Under the pieces are notes generated by a model, which made no database searches, was not told the origin of the DNA, and saw only the letters and a list, made by a program, of their open reading frames with translations. The position numbers and the translations under genes are program-made. Shown piece after piece: positions 25,726-32,787 of a stretch of 47,598 bases of DNA. The DNA is taken from positions 1 to 47,598 of the forward strand of contig JAPCJS010000004.1 in the NCBI GenBank assembly GCA_027886825.1. Direction: 5' to 3'. Source of the stretch: Nitrososphaerota archaeon. GTDB taxonomy: Archaea > Thermoproteota > Nitrososphaeria > Nitrososphaerales > Gagatemarchaeaceae. Position 1 is the stretch's first letter. The number at the start of each line of letters is the position of its first letter.

Positions 25726-26520
25726 ATGAAGTTCGTCGAACCACAGGTCTATCTCATAGGCGAGACAAAGATAGACCTGGCCCAGCTCAAAGAGATGCTG
25801 GCCGCGATCGGAGGGTCTACGGCGTCAGAGTGGTTCTCAAAGACGCAAAAAGCATCAAAATCGGAGGGCGAGCTTCTCACGGAGGTCGCGGGACGGCTCT
25901 GCTACAAGAGTTTCGGGGTGGGATTGAACCCTAACGTCACCAAGATCCGCCAGAGTTCCGAGGAGTACATACAGAACACGCTCTCCAAGGGCGACGGCTC
26001 GATCTTCGAGCACGCCAGCTGCACCTTCGCCTTCGTCAACGTCAGCCGGGTCTTCACCCACGAGCTCGTCCGGCACAGGGTAGGCGTGGCCATCAGCCAG
26101 GAGTCTCTCAGGTACGTGCGTCCCTCGCAGCTGGGCTTCTGGCTCCCGCCAGAGCTCGGTGACAAGAAAGCCAAGATCAAGACCATAATCGAGAACATCG
26201 AAGAGAGCTACAGAGATCTCGAAGGGGAGTTCGATTGGGAGAACATGAACTTCGACGTAAAGAAGCGCATAACGTCTGCCCTTAGGCGAATCGCGCCTGA
26301 TGGGATGGCCACGTCGATCATCTGGACCGCTAACCATCGAACCATCAGGCACGTAATCACGATGCGCACGGCAGAAGCGGCCGAGGTCGAGATAAGATAC
26401 GTCTTCGACAAGGTCGCACGGGTCATGAAGGAGAAGTTCCCTCTGATCTACGCCGACTTTGAATACTCGGAGCTCGCTGACAATACCAGGAGCTGGCGTC
26501 CGAAGTTCGTGAAAGTATGA
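25726..26520 (+). CDS. thyX: Flavin-dependent thymidylate synthase
   Basis: 264 residues; makes dTMP from dUMP with FAD, NADPH and methylene-tetrahydrofolate. The ThyX motif Arg-His-Arg is at 116-118, followed by Ser-Gln-Glu-Ser-Leu-Arg-Tyr with the conserved Ser at 127 and Arg129-Tyr130. This fits the RHR-x(7-8)-S form of the signature, here in the longer spacing. C-terminal Asn-His-Arg-Thr-Ile-Arg-His and the Arg/Glu-rich helix are also typical. It stands beside replication genes, and its folate use may connect to the formate-THF ligase at 30011. Confidence 0.93.
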   Translation: MKFVEPQVYLIGETKIDLAQLKEMLAAIGGSTASEWFSKTQKASKSEGELLTEVAGRLCYKSFGVGLNPNVTKIRQSSEEYIQNTLSKGDGSIFEHASCTFAFVNVSRVFTHELVRHRVGVAISQESLRYVRPSQLGFWLPPELGDKKAKIKTIIENIEESYRDLEGEFDWENMNFDVKKRITSALRRIAPDGMATSIIWTANHRTIRHVITMRTAEAAEVEIRYVFDKVARVMKEKFPLIYADFEYSELADNTRSWRPKFVKV

Positions 26521-26555
26521 TCATGAGCCGTTGCGAGACGACCGAAGAAGATAGG

Positions 26556-26571
26556 CATACATGCATGTATG
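26556..26571. promoter_or_regulatory. Perfect 16-base palindrome
   Basis: CATACATGCATGTATG is an uninterrupted palindrome 35 bases after the thyX stop. It lies 8 bases before a possible TTG start of a short RHH-like frame (26579-26713). It may be an operator; no experimental or comparative support is available here. Confidence 0.4.
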
Positions 26572-26578
26572 TTGCATT

Positions 26579-26713
26579 TTGAGGTCCTATGAGCAAGATC
26601 GAGAGGACGTCCCTAGCCAGCGCCGCCGCTCACAAAAATTCACCAAAAAAGATGAACCCGTCAACATGCTTCTGCCGGAAACCTTCGATCAATTGGTCGT
26701 CCTAACCGCCTGA
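26579..26713 (+). CDS. Possible short ribbon-helix-helix-like ORF
   Basis: A 44-codon frame from TTG 26579 to TGA 26711-26713. The C-terminal half, Pro-Val-Asn-Met-Leu-Leu-Pro-Glu-Thr-Phe-Asp-Gln-Leu-Val-Val-Leu, has the 'strand then Leu-Pro-Glu then helix' pattern of RHH regulators, but the second helix is missing. The palindrome just upstream would suit an autoregulated RHH protein. It could be a truncated antitoxin or regulator, or chance. Confidence 0.25.
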   Translation: MRSYEQDREDVPSQRRRSQKFTKKDEPVNMLLPETFDQLVVLTA

Positions 26714-26761
26714 TTCCACTGTTTGCAAAGAATAAAGAGGGCATGAATGGCTGGTCGCTTT

Positions 26762-26930
26762 GCCGGGATGGCGGAGTCTGGCCAACGCGCGGGCAATTCG
26801 CTCACAAGGCGGATCCGCAACTCGAGATCAACTGGCAAGTCAGCCCGTGCCCTTCGGGGCATGTGGGTTCAAATCCCATGGAAGGAAACTCAGGCGGGTT
26901 CTCCCATGGGTGAAAGTCCCACTCCCGGCG
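26762..26930 (+). tRNA. tRNA-Ser(CGA) with three introns
   Basis: Acceptor GCCGGGA (26762-26768) pairs perfectly with TCCCGGC (26923-26929); discriminator G73 fits serine. D-arm GCG/CGC and a long variable hairpin TGCCC-TTCG-GGGCA mark a type II tRNA. The anticodon loop CTCGAGA (26821-26827) has CGA at 26823-26825. The stems only close if three segments are removed: about 26794-26819 (26 nt, between 30 and 31), about 26829-26844 (15 nt within this stretch, between 39/40 and 41) and about 26873-26915 (43 nt, in the T-loop). The mature length is then 85 nt with T-arm GTGGG-TTCAAGT-CCCAC. The introns can form local hairpins suited to bulge-helix-bulge cleavage. 3' CCA is not encoded. Confidence 0.85.
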
Positions 26931-27000
26931 CCTCTCATCCGTGGCCAAAGGCCTACTCTTCGAGCATAACGTGCGCTCGAGCAATATTCAGGGACGAAAT

Positions 27001-27132
27001 CATGAGATCGACAGAGCTTCTCCCCTTCCCTCCCTTTCTCGAGAAAGTTCGAGATGTGGTCGACGCACTGAAACTCCTCTGCATGGAGCGCGGCTCTGGC
27101 GCCTTCTGCGATCGCTTGGGCGGGTGTCGCTG
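27001..27132 (+). CDS. Possible small protein (43 aa)
   Basis: An ATG-to-TGA frame in the 250-base gap between tRNA-Ser and the Fe-S protein gene. The first half (Leu-Leu-Pro-Phe-Pro-Pro-Phe-Leu-Glu-Lys-Val-Arg-Asp-Val-Val-Asp-Ala-Leu-Lys) is helix-like. Three Cys occur in the last 20 residues. No family recognised and no clear ribosome-binding site; it may be a shadow. Confidence 0.22.
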
Positions 27133-27179
27133 AACGGGCGACTCCTCGATACGTACCGTGAGCGATAGATCTGGAAGCC

Positions 27180-27545
27180 TTAGGCCGTCTTGAAGGATTC
27201 CCCACATCCACATGTGGAGATGGCGTTTGGATTCTTCACTACAAACCCGCCGCCCATCAGCTTGTCTGACTGGAAGTCGATCAACGAACCGGCGATGAAA
27301 GGCATGCTGGACTTGTCAACGATTAGCTTCGCGCCATGCTGGGTAATTACATAGTCATCTTCCGTGCTCTTATCTTCGGGGACCATCCCGTAAGAAAGTC
27401 CTGAACAACCACCCGCAGAGACAAAGACGCGCAAACCACCCTGGACCTTGCCCTGCTTCTCAAGATAGATCTTGAGCTCTACTGCAGCCTGCGGTGTTAT
27501 CTCCACGACCGGCTTAATTTCCTTGACTTCCTGGGACATTTTCAT
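27180..27545 (-). CDS. A-type iron-sulfur carrier (IscA/ErpA/HesB family)
   Basis: 121 residues; a scaffold or carrier that holds Fe-S clusters for transfer to target enzymes. The three conserved cysteines are present: Cys47 (Gly-Gly-Cys-Ser-Gly-Leu) and Cys112/Cys114 in the C-terminal Thr-Cys-Gly-Cys-Gly. Start is ATG at residue 1 or Met3. It sits beside a peroxiredoxin gene transcribed in the same direction, a pairing that suits oxidative-stress protection of Fe-S clusters (inference). Confidence 0.93.
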   Translation of the reverse strand: MKMSQEVKEIKPVVEITPQAAVELKIYLEKQGKVQGGLRVFVSAGGCSGLSYGMVPEDKSTEDDYVITQHGAKLIVDKSSMPFIAGSLIDFQSDKLMGGGFVVKNPNAISTCGCGESFKTA

Positions 27546-27595
27546 GTCTCCTTGACATCAGGTGCTATAAAAACAACACTCAACCGCCCACTTCG

Positions 27596-28072
27596 TTAGT
27601 TGAGTTTCCTCAAGGACTCTATGATTTCATCGTAGGGAGGCTCCTCGCTGGGTACGTCTGTGATCCACCGGTATCTCAGTATTCCCTTGCTGTCGAGAAC
27701 GAAGACCGAGCGCTTGGCTACCCCAATGTAACCAAAAGCCACCCAGGGGCTCTGTAAGACGTCGAAGGCCTTGCTGACCTTCTTGTTGAAATCACTGAGA
27801 AGCGTGTACTCTAGGCTGTAGGTCTGTGCAAAGACTTTGAGCGTGAAGAGGCTGTCGACGCTTATACCGACCACGCTGGCCCGCACCGAGTTCAGCTTTG
27901 TCATGCTGTCCCTGAACGTGCACATCTCCCTGTCACAGGTCCCAGAGAAAGCGAAAGGAAAGAACGCTATCACCACGTTCCCCTTCTGAATGAACTCAGA
28001 GAGTTTCCGCTCCTGCTTCATATGATCAGGGAGGGTAAAGTCCGGGACCCGCTGACCGATCCTGAGGACCAT
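27596..28072 (-). CDS. Peroxiredoxin (AhpC/TSA, AhpE-like)
   Basis: 158 residues; reduces peroxides with a cysteine thiol. The peroxidatic site is in Phe-Pro-Phe-Ala-Phe-Ser-Gly-Thr-Cys with Cys46; Cys51 (Glu-Met-Cys-Thr-Phe-Arg-Asp) is the next cysteine and could act in resolution. Arg and Trp residues in the C-terminal half (Phe-Val-Leu-Asp-Ser-Lys-Gly-Ile-Leu-Arg-Tyr) complete the thioredoxin fold. It is intact and of normal length, likely cytosolic. Confidence 0.92.
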   Translation of the reverse strand: MVLRIGQRVPDFTLPDHMKQERKLSEFIQKGNVVIAFFPFAFSGTCDREMCTFRDSMTKLNSVRASVVGISVDSLFTLKVFAQTYSLEYTLLSDFNKKVSKAFDVLQSPWVAFGYIGVAKRSVFVLDSKGILRYRWITDVPSEEPPYDEIIESLRKLN

Positions 28073-28100
28073 ATTATTTACCCGTGGATGCGCTGTAAAC

Positions 28101-28442
28101 TTAAGTTCTTTGTGATGATTCGAGCTTACTTAGTAGGTCGACATACTTCGCCATCACCGAAACGATCTGATCCTGTTTCTGTGGGTCCTTTTCGTTCTCG
28201 AGCAGAGCCGTGTTCTCCTTCAGCTTTGTCAGCAGCTGGTCCCTCATGCTCGCAGCGACATCGCCGAAGGTTATCTCCTTGGCCGAAAGAGCTGCCTCCA
28301 GATCGTCATGCGTTGTGCAGTAGACCTTCCCCTTGTACCTCATCTGGACTCCGTTGTCAAGAGGGCACGGTTCCTTCATCATCACGGCGCCGCGTCTCAT
28401 CAGCTCTACCGTAAGCTGCATCTTCTCACGCGATTGGCTCAT
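28101..28442 (-). CDS. Sjogren/scleroderma autoantigen 1 (SSSCA1/p27)-family protein
   Basis: 113 residues. The family core 'Leu-Met-Arg-Arg-Gly-Ala-x-Met-Met-x-Glu-x-Cys-Pro ... Val-Gln-Met-Arg-Tyr-Lys-Gly-Lys-Val-Tyr-Cys' is clear at residues 14-42. The usual paired CxxC zinc ligands are altered here: Cys26 is followed by Asp29, and Cys42 by His45, so the metal site, if kept, is Cys/Asp/Cys/His. A helical tail follows. Function in archaea is unknown. Confidence 0.85.
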   Translation of the reverse strand: MSQSREKMQLTVELMRRGAVMMKEPCPLDNGVQMRYKGKVYCTTHDDLEAALSAKEITFGDVAASMRDQLLTKLKENTALLENEKDPQKQDQIVSVMAKYVDLLSKLESSQRT

Positions 28443-28576
28443 TGGGTCAATTTGCGACGCCCAGCCTATTAATCATTCTGACAGGACGCGCTCTCAGACG
28501 GGGATTCCTGCCAAGGGAAAGCCAAATATGCTCCCGAAGGGAGGCTGAGGAAACTCCTTTTCAAAGGTGCCATAAT

Positions 28577-28858
28577 TTGAGCAGCAAAATCAAGAAACAA
28601 CAAGAGAACGATGGTAAGCTAACCTAGGCGAGCGAAAGCCTTCAACAAATAGCAGACTCGAACATCACTCCGAGAAATATCCGGAAGATCGTCAAGGACT
28701 CCATAATCATCCTTCAAGATTCTAAGCTGAGCGTAGCTGTGAGGGCTGCAAATGCGATCAGCATGCTCGATGAGGTCGCCCAGGACCCCAACATGCCCTC
28801 CTTCGCGAGGGTGACGCTCTGGTCGGCCGTATCAGAGCTCGAATCGATTCGCGAGTAG
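28577..28858 (+). pseudogene. UPF0147-family protein interrupted by an in-frame TAG
   Basis: A single frame of 94 codons from TTG 28577 to TAG 28856-28858. Codons 1-16 give a basic, Gln/Lys-rich start as expected for the family. Codon 17 is TAG (28625-28627). The rest is the highly conserved UPF0147 core (Leu-Gln-Gln-Ile-Ala-Asp-Ser-Asn-Ile-Thr-Pro-Arg-Asn-Ile-Arg, then Val-Ala-Val-Arg-Ala-Ala-Asn-Ala-Ile-Ser, then Asp-Pro-Asn-Met-Pro). No start codon lies between the TAG and the core. A change of GAG to TAG would explain it. It could be a nonsense mutation, a sequencing error or read-through. Confidence 0.75.
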
Positions 28859-28897
28859 CAAGATTTAACCATAAGCTGGGCGTACTGACGCCAGAAC

Positions 28898-29323
28898 TTG
28901 CCAGCATGCCCCACCTGCGGAACCACCGCCGACACACCAACCAAGGTCTTCACGGTCATAGTAGAGCCGAAGGAGGGCGAACGAGGATTGACACAGCGGA
29001 AGGTCGGGATGTATCAATGCTCAAAATGCAACACGAAGTTTCCGATCATAGTCAGCCGCCAGAAGTACCTGGTCGTGGCGGAGGATCAGCTCAGGAAGAT
29101 ACAGCGTGACCTGAAGGACCTGAAATCAACCAACGAAGAGCTGGAGCATAAGGTCGACAGGCTGGTGAAGGAACAAGAGGAGCTGCAGGAGACCCTGAGG
29201 CGCAAAGAGACAGAGTCCCTGGTGAAGCAGCTAGAGGTGAAGCTGAACGCCCTGGAGGGGCAGGTCTCCTATCTCAGAAAAGAGAAGGGAGAGCTCGAAG
29301 AGAAGGTATCGAAGTTCCGTTAA
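28898..29323 (+). CDS. Zinc-ribbon plus coiled-coil protein
   Basis: 141 residues from a TTG start. A zinc ribbon is formed by Cys-Pro-Thr-Cys (residues 4-7) and Cys-Ser-Lys-Cys (about 41-44). From residue 60 to the end the sequence is a continuous charged coiled coil with Leu heptads. This layout suggests a structural or chromosome-associated role, but no family name can be given with confidence. Its stop overlaps by four bases the stop of the opposite coiled-coil gene. Confidence 0.75.
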   Translation: MPACPTCGTTADTPTKVFTVIVEPKEGERGLTQRKVGMYQCSKCNTKFPIIVSRQKYLVVAEDQLRKIQRDLKDLKSTNEELEHKVDRLVKEQEELQETLRRKETESLVKQLEVKLNALEGQVSYLRKEKGELEEKVSKFR

Positions 29324-29577
29324 ACCTGATAGCCTTCAGTCGAAGCTGCTGACTCGATGGAGTAAGATGCGATCTTCTCTTCCAGTACCGTCTTCTCAGT
29401 GCGGAGTGCCTCGACATCGCTGGCGAGTGAAGAAGCGTGCCTCTCCAACTCCAACGTTGTTAACTTCTCCTTCAGGGCTGAGATGTCGGCGATGAGTGAT
29501 GCCTGCTCCATTTCCAGCACTTCGATGCGTCCTTCGAGCTGTGTCTTGTGGTCCGCGTATTGGGTAACTACTGCCAT
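29320..29577 (-). CDS. Small coiled-coil protein
   Basis: 85 residues, almost all of it a coiled coil with regular Leu/Ile heptads and Glu/Lys (residues about 8-70), ending in a short polar tail. No metal ligands or membrane segment. It shares four bases at its 3' end with the convergent zinc-ribbon coiled-coil gene. Interaction between the two coiled coils is possible but only suggested by position. Confidence 0.6.
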   Translation of the reverse strand: MAVVTQYADHKTQLEGRIEVLEMEQASLIADISALKEKLTTLELERHASSLASDVEALRTEKTVLEEKIASYSIESAASTEGYQV

Positions 29578-29688
29578 TGACGACCAAGCGTCACCTCGTT
29601 GAGGACCGATTTCACCAGTCAGACAAAAAACAATTGATACAATCGTTAAACCCTTTCAATCGTCTACAAATCTTATCAAGACGTCCTT

Positions 29689-29994
29689 GTGAAGAAGGCC
29701 GTGAAAGGTCCCTGGGTCTGGTCCGACCCCACGCACAGACGAACGGTCCTCCACTCGATCAAAAAATCTCACCTGGATCAGATCTTGGGCGCCCTGGCCA
29801 AGAACCAGGGGAAGGGACTCTCGAACGCAGAGTTAGACTCGGCCCTTGGGGCCTCGTCGCAGTGGGTCATTCACTGGAAGTTGACAGAGCTGCTCGCGTT
29901 GGGCCTGATCGAGTACACGGTGGAGCCCTTCGGGGAGCCCGGCAGATACACGATCACCCCGCTTGGTGTCACCGTTCTTCCGGAAGTCAGTTGA
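29689..29994 (+). CDS. Small winged-helix DNA-binding protein
   Basis: 101 residues from a GTG start. A basic N-terminal arm with a Trp-rich segment precedes a winged helix: Leu-Asp-Gln-Ile-Leu-Gly-Ala-Leu-Ala-Lys-Asn, Leu-Ser-Asn-Ala-Glu-Leu-Asp, Ser-Gln-Trp-Val-Ile-His-Trp-Lys-Leu-Thr-Glu-Leu as recognition helix, and a wing with Gly-Glu-Pro-Gly-Arg-Tyr. No ligand domain. It is convergent with the formate-THF ligase gene; target unknown. Confidence 0.75.
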   Translation: MKKAVKGPWVWSDPTHRRTVLHSIKKSHLDQILGALAKNQGKGLSNAELDSALGASSQWVIHWKLTELLALGLIEYTVEPFGEPGRYTITPLGVTVLPEVS

Positions 29995-30010
29995 ACCGCT
30001 AAAAACTAAA

Positions 30011-31660
30011 CTAGAACACTCCGGTGATGGCTCCATCATCGGAGATATCGATGTTCTCGGCGGCGGGATGCTTAGGGAGCCCGGGCATCGTCACGATCTG
30101 GCCCATGTGCACGATGTTGAAACCGGCCCCCGCAGCAGGCTCGATCTTCCTTACCGTCACGATGAAATCGCGTGGCCGACCCTTCCTGCTCGGCTCGTCG
30201 GAGAATGAAAACGCAGTTTTCGCCACACAGATCGGGTTGTCAGAGAGTCCAAGTCTGGAGATGCGCACAAGATCCTCTCTGGCCCCATCCGTGTACTCGA
30301 CGCCGCGTCCTCCGTACACCTTCTTCACGAGCTGCTCGATCTTTGCTTCAACGCTCAGGTCCAGTCCATACACAGGCTTACAGGAAGAGCCTCTCCTGCA
30401 CGCCTCTACCACCAGACGGGCGAGCTCCTCGGACCCGCTTCCGCCATCGGTATAGACGGTCGATACCGCAGATGGGACTCCTTCAGAGGTACACGCCTCC
30501 GCCACTATCCGGAGCTCTTCATCCGAGTCTTCGGGGAACCTGTTTACAGCGACGACGGGTGTGAGTCCATAGAGCCTCACGTTCTCCAGATGCTTCTTCA
30601 CGTTCTCAAGGCCGAGCCTCACCGCGCCCGCATCAGGGGCCTCCCAGTGTGCCGCTCCTCCATGGTACCTCAACGCCTTGACCGTGACGACGAGTACCGC
30701 CACGTCCACGCGGAGGTCGCCCGCTCTGGTCACGATGTCTACGAACTTCTCTGCTCCAAGGTCGCTCGCAAAACCTGCCTCGACGATCAGGTAATCCGCA
30801 AGCGACAGGCCGAGCCTCATCGACGCAAGGCTGCACGTCCCATGCGCTATGTTCCCAAAGGGCCCTCCATGGACGAGGGCGGGGGTCCCCTCGCCTGTCT
30901 GGACGAGATTGGGCAACATGGCCTCCTTCAGCAGCGCCCCCATGGCTCCAACGCACTTTAGATCAGATGCCCTGACCGGCTCGTTCTTCGCGTCGTAGCC
31001 GACTATGATGCGCCCGAGTCTCCTCTTAAGGTCCGCGTAGTCTCTGCTGAGACAGACTATGGCCATGATCTCCGATGCTGCCGTTATCACAAAGTGGCTC
31101 TGCCGCGGCACGCCGTTCTTGGCTCCCAGGCCCACCGTGATCTCTCTGAGGGCTCTATCGTTCATATCGAGGGCGCGGGGCCAGGTCACCGAAGCGGGGT
31201 CGATCTGTAGCTCGTTTCCTTGGAATATGTGATTGTCGATCATGGCTGCCAGCAGATTGTGTGCAGCGCTCATCGCATCGATGTCTCCGGTGAACCGCAT
31301 GTTGATCTGCTGCATAGGCTCTATGGTAGCCGCCCCTCCGCCAGCCCCTCCACCCTTCACCCCGAAGACAGGTCCGAGAGACGGCTGCCTTATGCAGGCG
31401 ACCGCTCGATGCCCGAGCCTGCTCAGAGCCATCGCCATACCTACCGAGGTCACGGTCTTTCCTTCCCCACGCGGAGTCGGCGTCATCCCCGTGACTAGGA
31501 CGAGCCTGCCTTTCTGGGGTGGCCAGGGCTGGAATGCCTCCGCCCTCACCTTGGCGATGGACTCGCCGTACGGGATCAGGTATCGAGCGTCCAGACCCAG
31601 ATCCTTCGCAACATCGGCGATCGGCTTCAAACAGAGCAAGGCCTGGGCTCGACGACTCAT
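30011..31660 (-). CDS. fhs: Formate-tetrahydrofolate ligase
   Basis: 549 residues; joins formate to tetrahydrofolate with ATP to give 10-formyl-THF. The ATP loop Pro-Thr-Pro-Arg-Gly-Glu-Gly-Lys-Thr lies at about 61-69, followed by family segments Arg-Gln-Pro-Ser-Leu-Gly-Pro-Val-Phe-Gly-Val-Lys-Gly-Gly-Gly, Asp-Ile-Asp-Ala-Met-Ser-Ala-Ala-His-Asn, and His-Gly-Gly-Pro-Phe-Gly-Asn-Ile-Ala-His-Gly. Length is normal. Fhs implies use of folate rather than only methanopterin for C1 transfer, and suits the ThyX gene in the same window. An ATG start is chosen. Confidence 0.95.
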   Translation of the reverse strand: MSRRAQALLCLKPIADVAKDLGLDARYLIPYGESIAKVRAEAFQPWPPQKGRLVLVTGMTPTPRGEGKTVTSVGMAMALSRLGHRAVACIRQPSLGPVFGVKGGGAGGGAATIEPMQQINMRFTGDIDAMSAAHNLLAAMIDNHIFQGNELQIDPASVTWPRALDMNDRALREITVGLGAKNGVPRQSHFVITAASEIMAIVCLSRDYADLKRRLGRIIVGYDAKNEPVRASDLKCVGAMGALLKEAMLPNLVQTGEGTPALVHGGPFGNIAHGTCSLASMRLGLSLADYLIVEAGFASDLGAEKFVDIVTRAGDLRVDVAVLVVTVKALRYHGGAAHWEAPDAGAVRLGLENVKKHLENVRLYGLTPVVAVNRFPEDSDEELRIVAEACTSEGVPSAVSTVYTDGGSGSEELARLVVEACRRGSSCKPVYGLDLSVEAKIEQLVKKVYGGRGVEYTDGAREDLVRISRLGLSDNPICVAKTAFSFSDEPSRKGRPRDFIVTVRKIEPAAGAGFNIVHMGQIVTMPGLPKHPAAENIDISDDGAITGVF

Positions 31661-31702
31661 AAGGAGTTCCGAGAAGGCTGGTTGATTGATTGATTGATGA
31701 AC

Positions 31703-31790
31703 TGGTGCGGGGGGTGGGATTCGAACCCACGAACCCCTAAGGGACGAGGTCCTGAGCCTCGCGCCGTTGACCAGGCTGGGCGACCCCCGC
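31703..31790 (-). tRNA. tRNA-Leu(CAG), intronless
   Basis: On the minus strand the acceptor GCGGGGG pairs with CCCCCGC. The anticodon stem CGAGG/CCTCG holds the loop CTCAGGA with CAG at 34-36. A long variable arm and T-arm GTGGG-TTCGAAT-CCCAC follow. Discriminator A and an encoded CCA (31703-31705) complete the gene; body 31706-31790 is 85 nt with no intron. It is the only tRNA of the six here with CCA encoded. Confidence 0.92.
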
Positions 31791-31861
31791 AGATGGCGCC
31801 TCGGCCATAAAACTGGTTTTAAAGTAATCTGGTTCTAGTCCTTTGACCCCAGTCCGTCAGA

Positions 31862-32245
31862 TCAGAGCCCCCAGCTGACGACCTTCAGCGGGGTTATGCT
31901 CAGGATCGGGGATTCCCCCTCTTTCCATGGGTTCTTCCTGTAGACCTCGAACTTCTTGAACAGGATGTCGAGGAGACGAAGATACTCTGGACCTCTCTCA
32001 AGGATTGCAGCCGTGCCCTGGATGAAGACCGCTCTGTTTGGTTCGGACTCGTCGACCACAAGAGAGACCTTTGGGTTCGCCTTCAGGTTCTCCAGTTTCT
32101 TTGTCCCATAATCCACGGCCACTATGACCTTCTCCTCATCCATCGCATACACCACAGGTATCACGTGTGGCATGAGCTCCTTCGACACCGTCGCCAGCCT
32201 GGCGAGGTCCCGCTTGTCAAGAAATGCGATCTCTTTCTTCTTCAT
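31862..32245 (-). CDS. Pyridoxamine 5'-phosphate oxidase-like protein
   Basis: About 127 residues from the ATG at 32245; an upstream start at 32269 would add eight residues. A PPOX split barrel: Ala-Arg-Leu-Ala-Thr-Val-Ser ... Pro-His-Val-Ile-Pro-Val-Val-Tyr, Lys-Lys-Leu-Glu-Asn-Leu-Lys-Ala-Asn-Pro-Lys-Val-Ser-Leu-Val-Val-Asp, and Val-Phe-Ile-Gln-Gly-Thr-Ala. The end (Ile-Thr-Pro-Leu-Lys-Val-Val-Ser-Trp-Gly-Leu) is the typical F420/FMN-PPOX terminus. Substrate unknown. Confidence 0.85.
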   Translation of the reverse strand: MKKKEIAFLDKRDLARLATVSKELMPHVIPVVYAMDEEKVIVAVDYGTKKLENLKANPKVSLVVDESEPNRAVFIQGTAAILERGPEYLRLLDILFKKFEVYRKNPWKEGESPILSITPLKVVSWGL

Positions 32246-32313
32246 CGACGGGGGAGAGGCATGACGCACACGTAAAAGGGTTCAGTGGAGCGCACGCGAC
32301 GAGGGATGATAGG

Positions 32314-32400
32314 AGCCTCGGCCGGGATTTGATCCCGGGACCCCTGCCTTTCTGGATTTCTTTACCAAGGCAGTGCTCTACCAGGCTGAGCTACCGAGGC
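32314..32400 (-). tRNA. tRNA-Thr(GGT) with a 13-nt intron
   Basis: Acceptor GCCTCGG/CCGAGGC and discriminator T, as in archaeal tRNA-Thr. The anticodon stem CTGCC/GGCAG encloses a 20-base loop; removing 13 bases at the standard 37/38 site (about 32350-32362) leaves TTGGTAA with anticodon GGT. The mature length (74) equals the intronless tRNA-Thr at 36381. The T-loop reads ATCAAAT, with A at position 54 instead of T. Confidence 0.9.
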
Positions 32401-32609
32401 GTAGGTGGACAGGGCACCAATTGGTGCGATTTTTTAGTGTTTGGTAACGTCGGCACGACAAAGATGATGCACAATCTACACCCGGGGACCCCCCCTGTCA
32501 TCGTCCCACATGTTTACAGCTTCATGCAGGTAAGTATGGGGGTCTAAAGAGCGGAGACATATACGCGAGCAGTGTAATTTAAATTACCTCACATTTCGTT
32601 TGCATGCGT

Positions 32610-32742
32610 GCCGGGGTAGCATAGCTTGGCTCATTGCGCCGGGCACGCCTTAGGTGGGCGAAACTCATAATCCCAAGCTCGGATGCGAAATCCGGAGGTC
32701 GCGGGCTCGAATTACGGAAACACGAGAATCCCGCCCCCGGCA
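32610..32742 (+). tRNA. Elongator tRNA-Met(CAT) with three introns
   Basis: Acceptor GCCGGGG (32610-32616) pairs with CCCCGGC (32735-32741); discriminator A. The loop CTCATAA (32664-32670) has anticodon CAT. The stem CCGGA/TCCGG forms only after removal of 20 nt between positions 30 and 31 (32643-32662) and 20 nt after position 39 (about 32672-32691). The T-arm GCGGG/CCCGC needs removal of 17 nt from its loop, where CTCG and CGAG can pair. Mature length is 76. The mature T-loop is CTCGAAT, with C at 54. Confidence 0.85.
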
Positions 32743-32787
32743 CTCAGAAAACTTATACCATACCAAATCTCGACCGGCAACTCAACG

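Noticed and set aside
26747-27133. 128-residue frame across the tRNA-Ser gene
   Set aside because: It overlaps the whole tRNA and its translation is dominated by tRNA-derived sequence; only the last 43 codons are listed, with low confidence.
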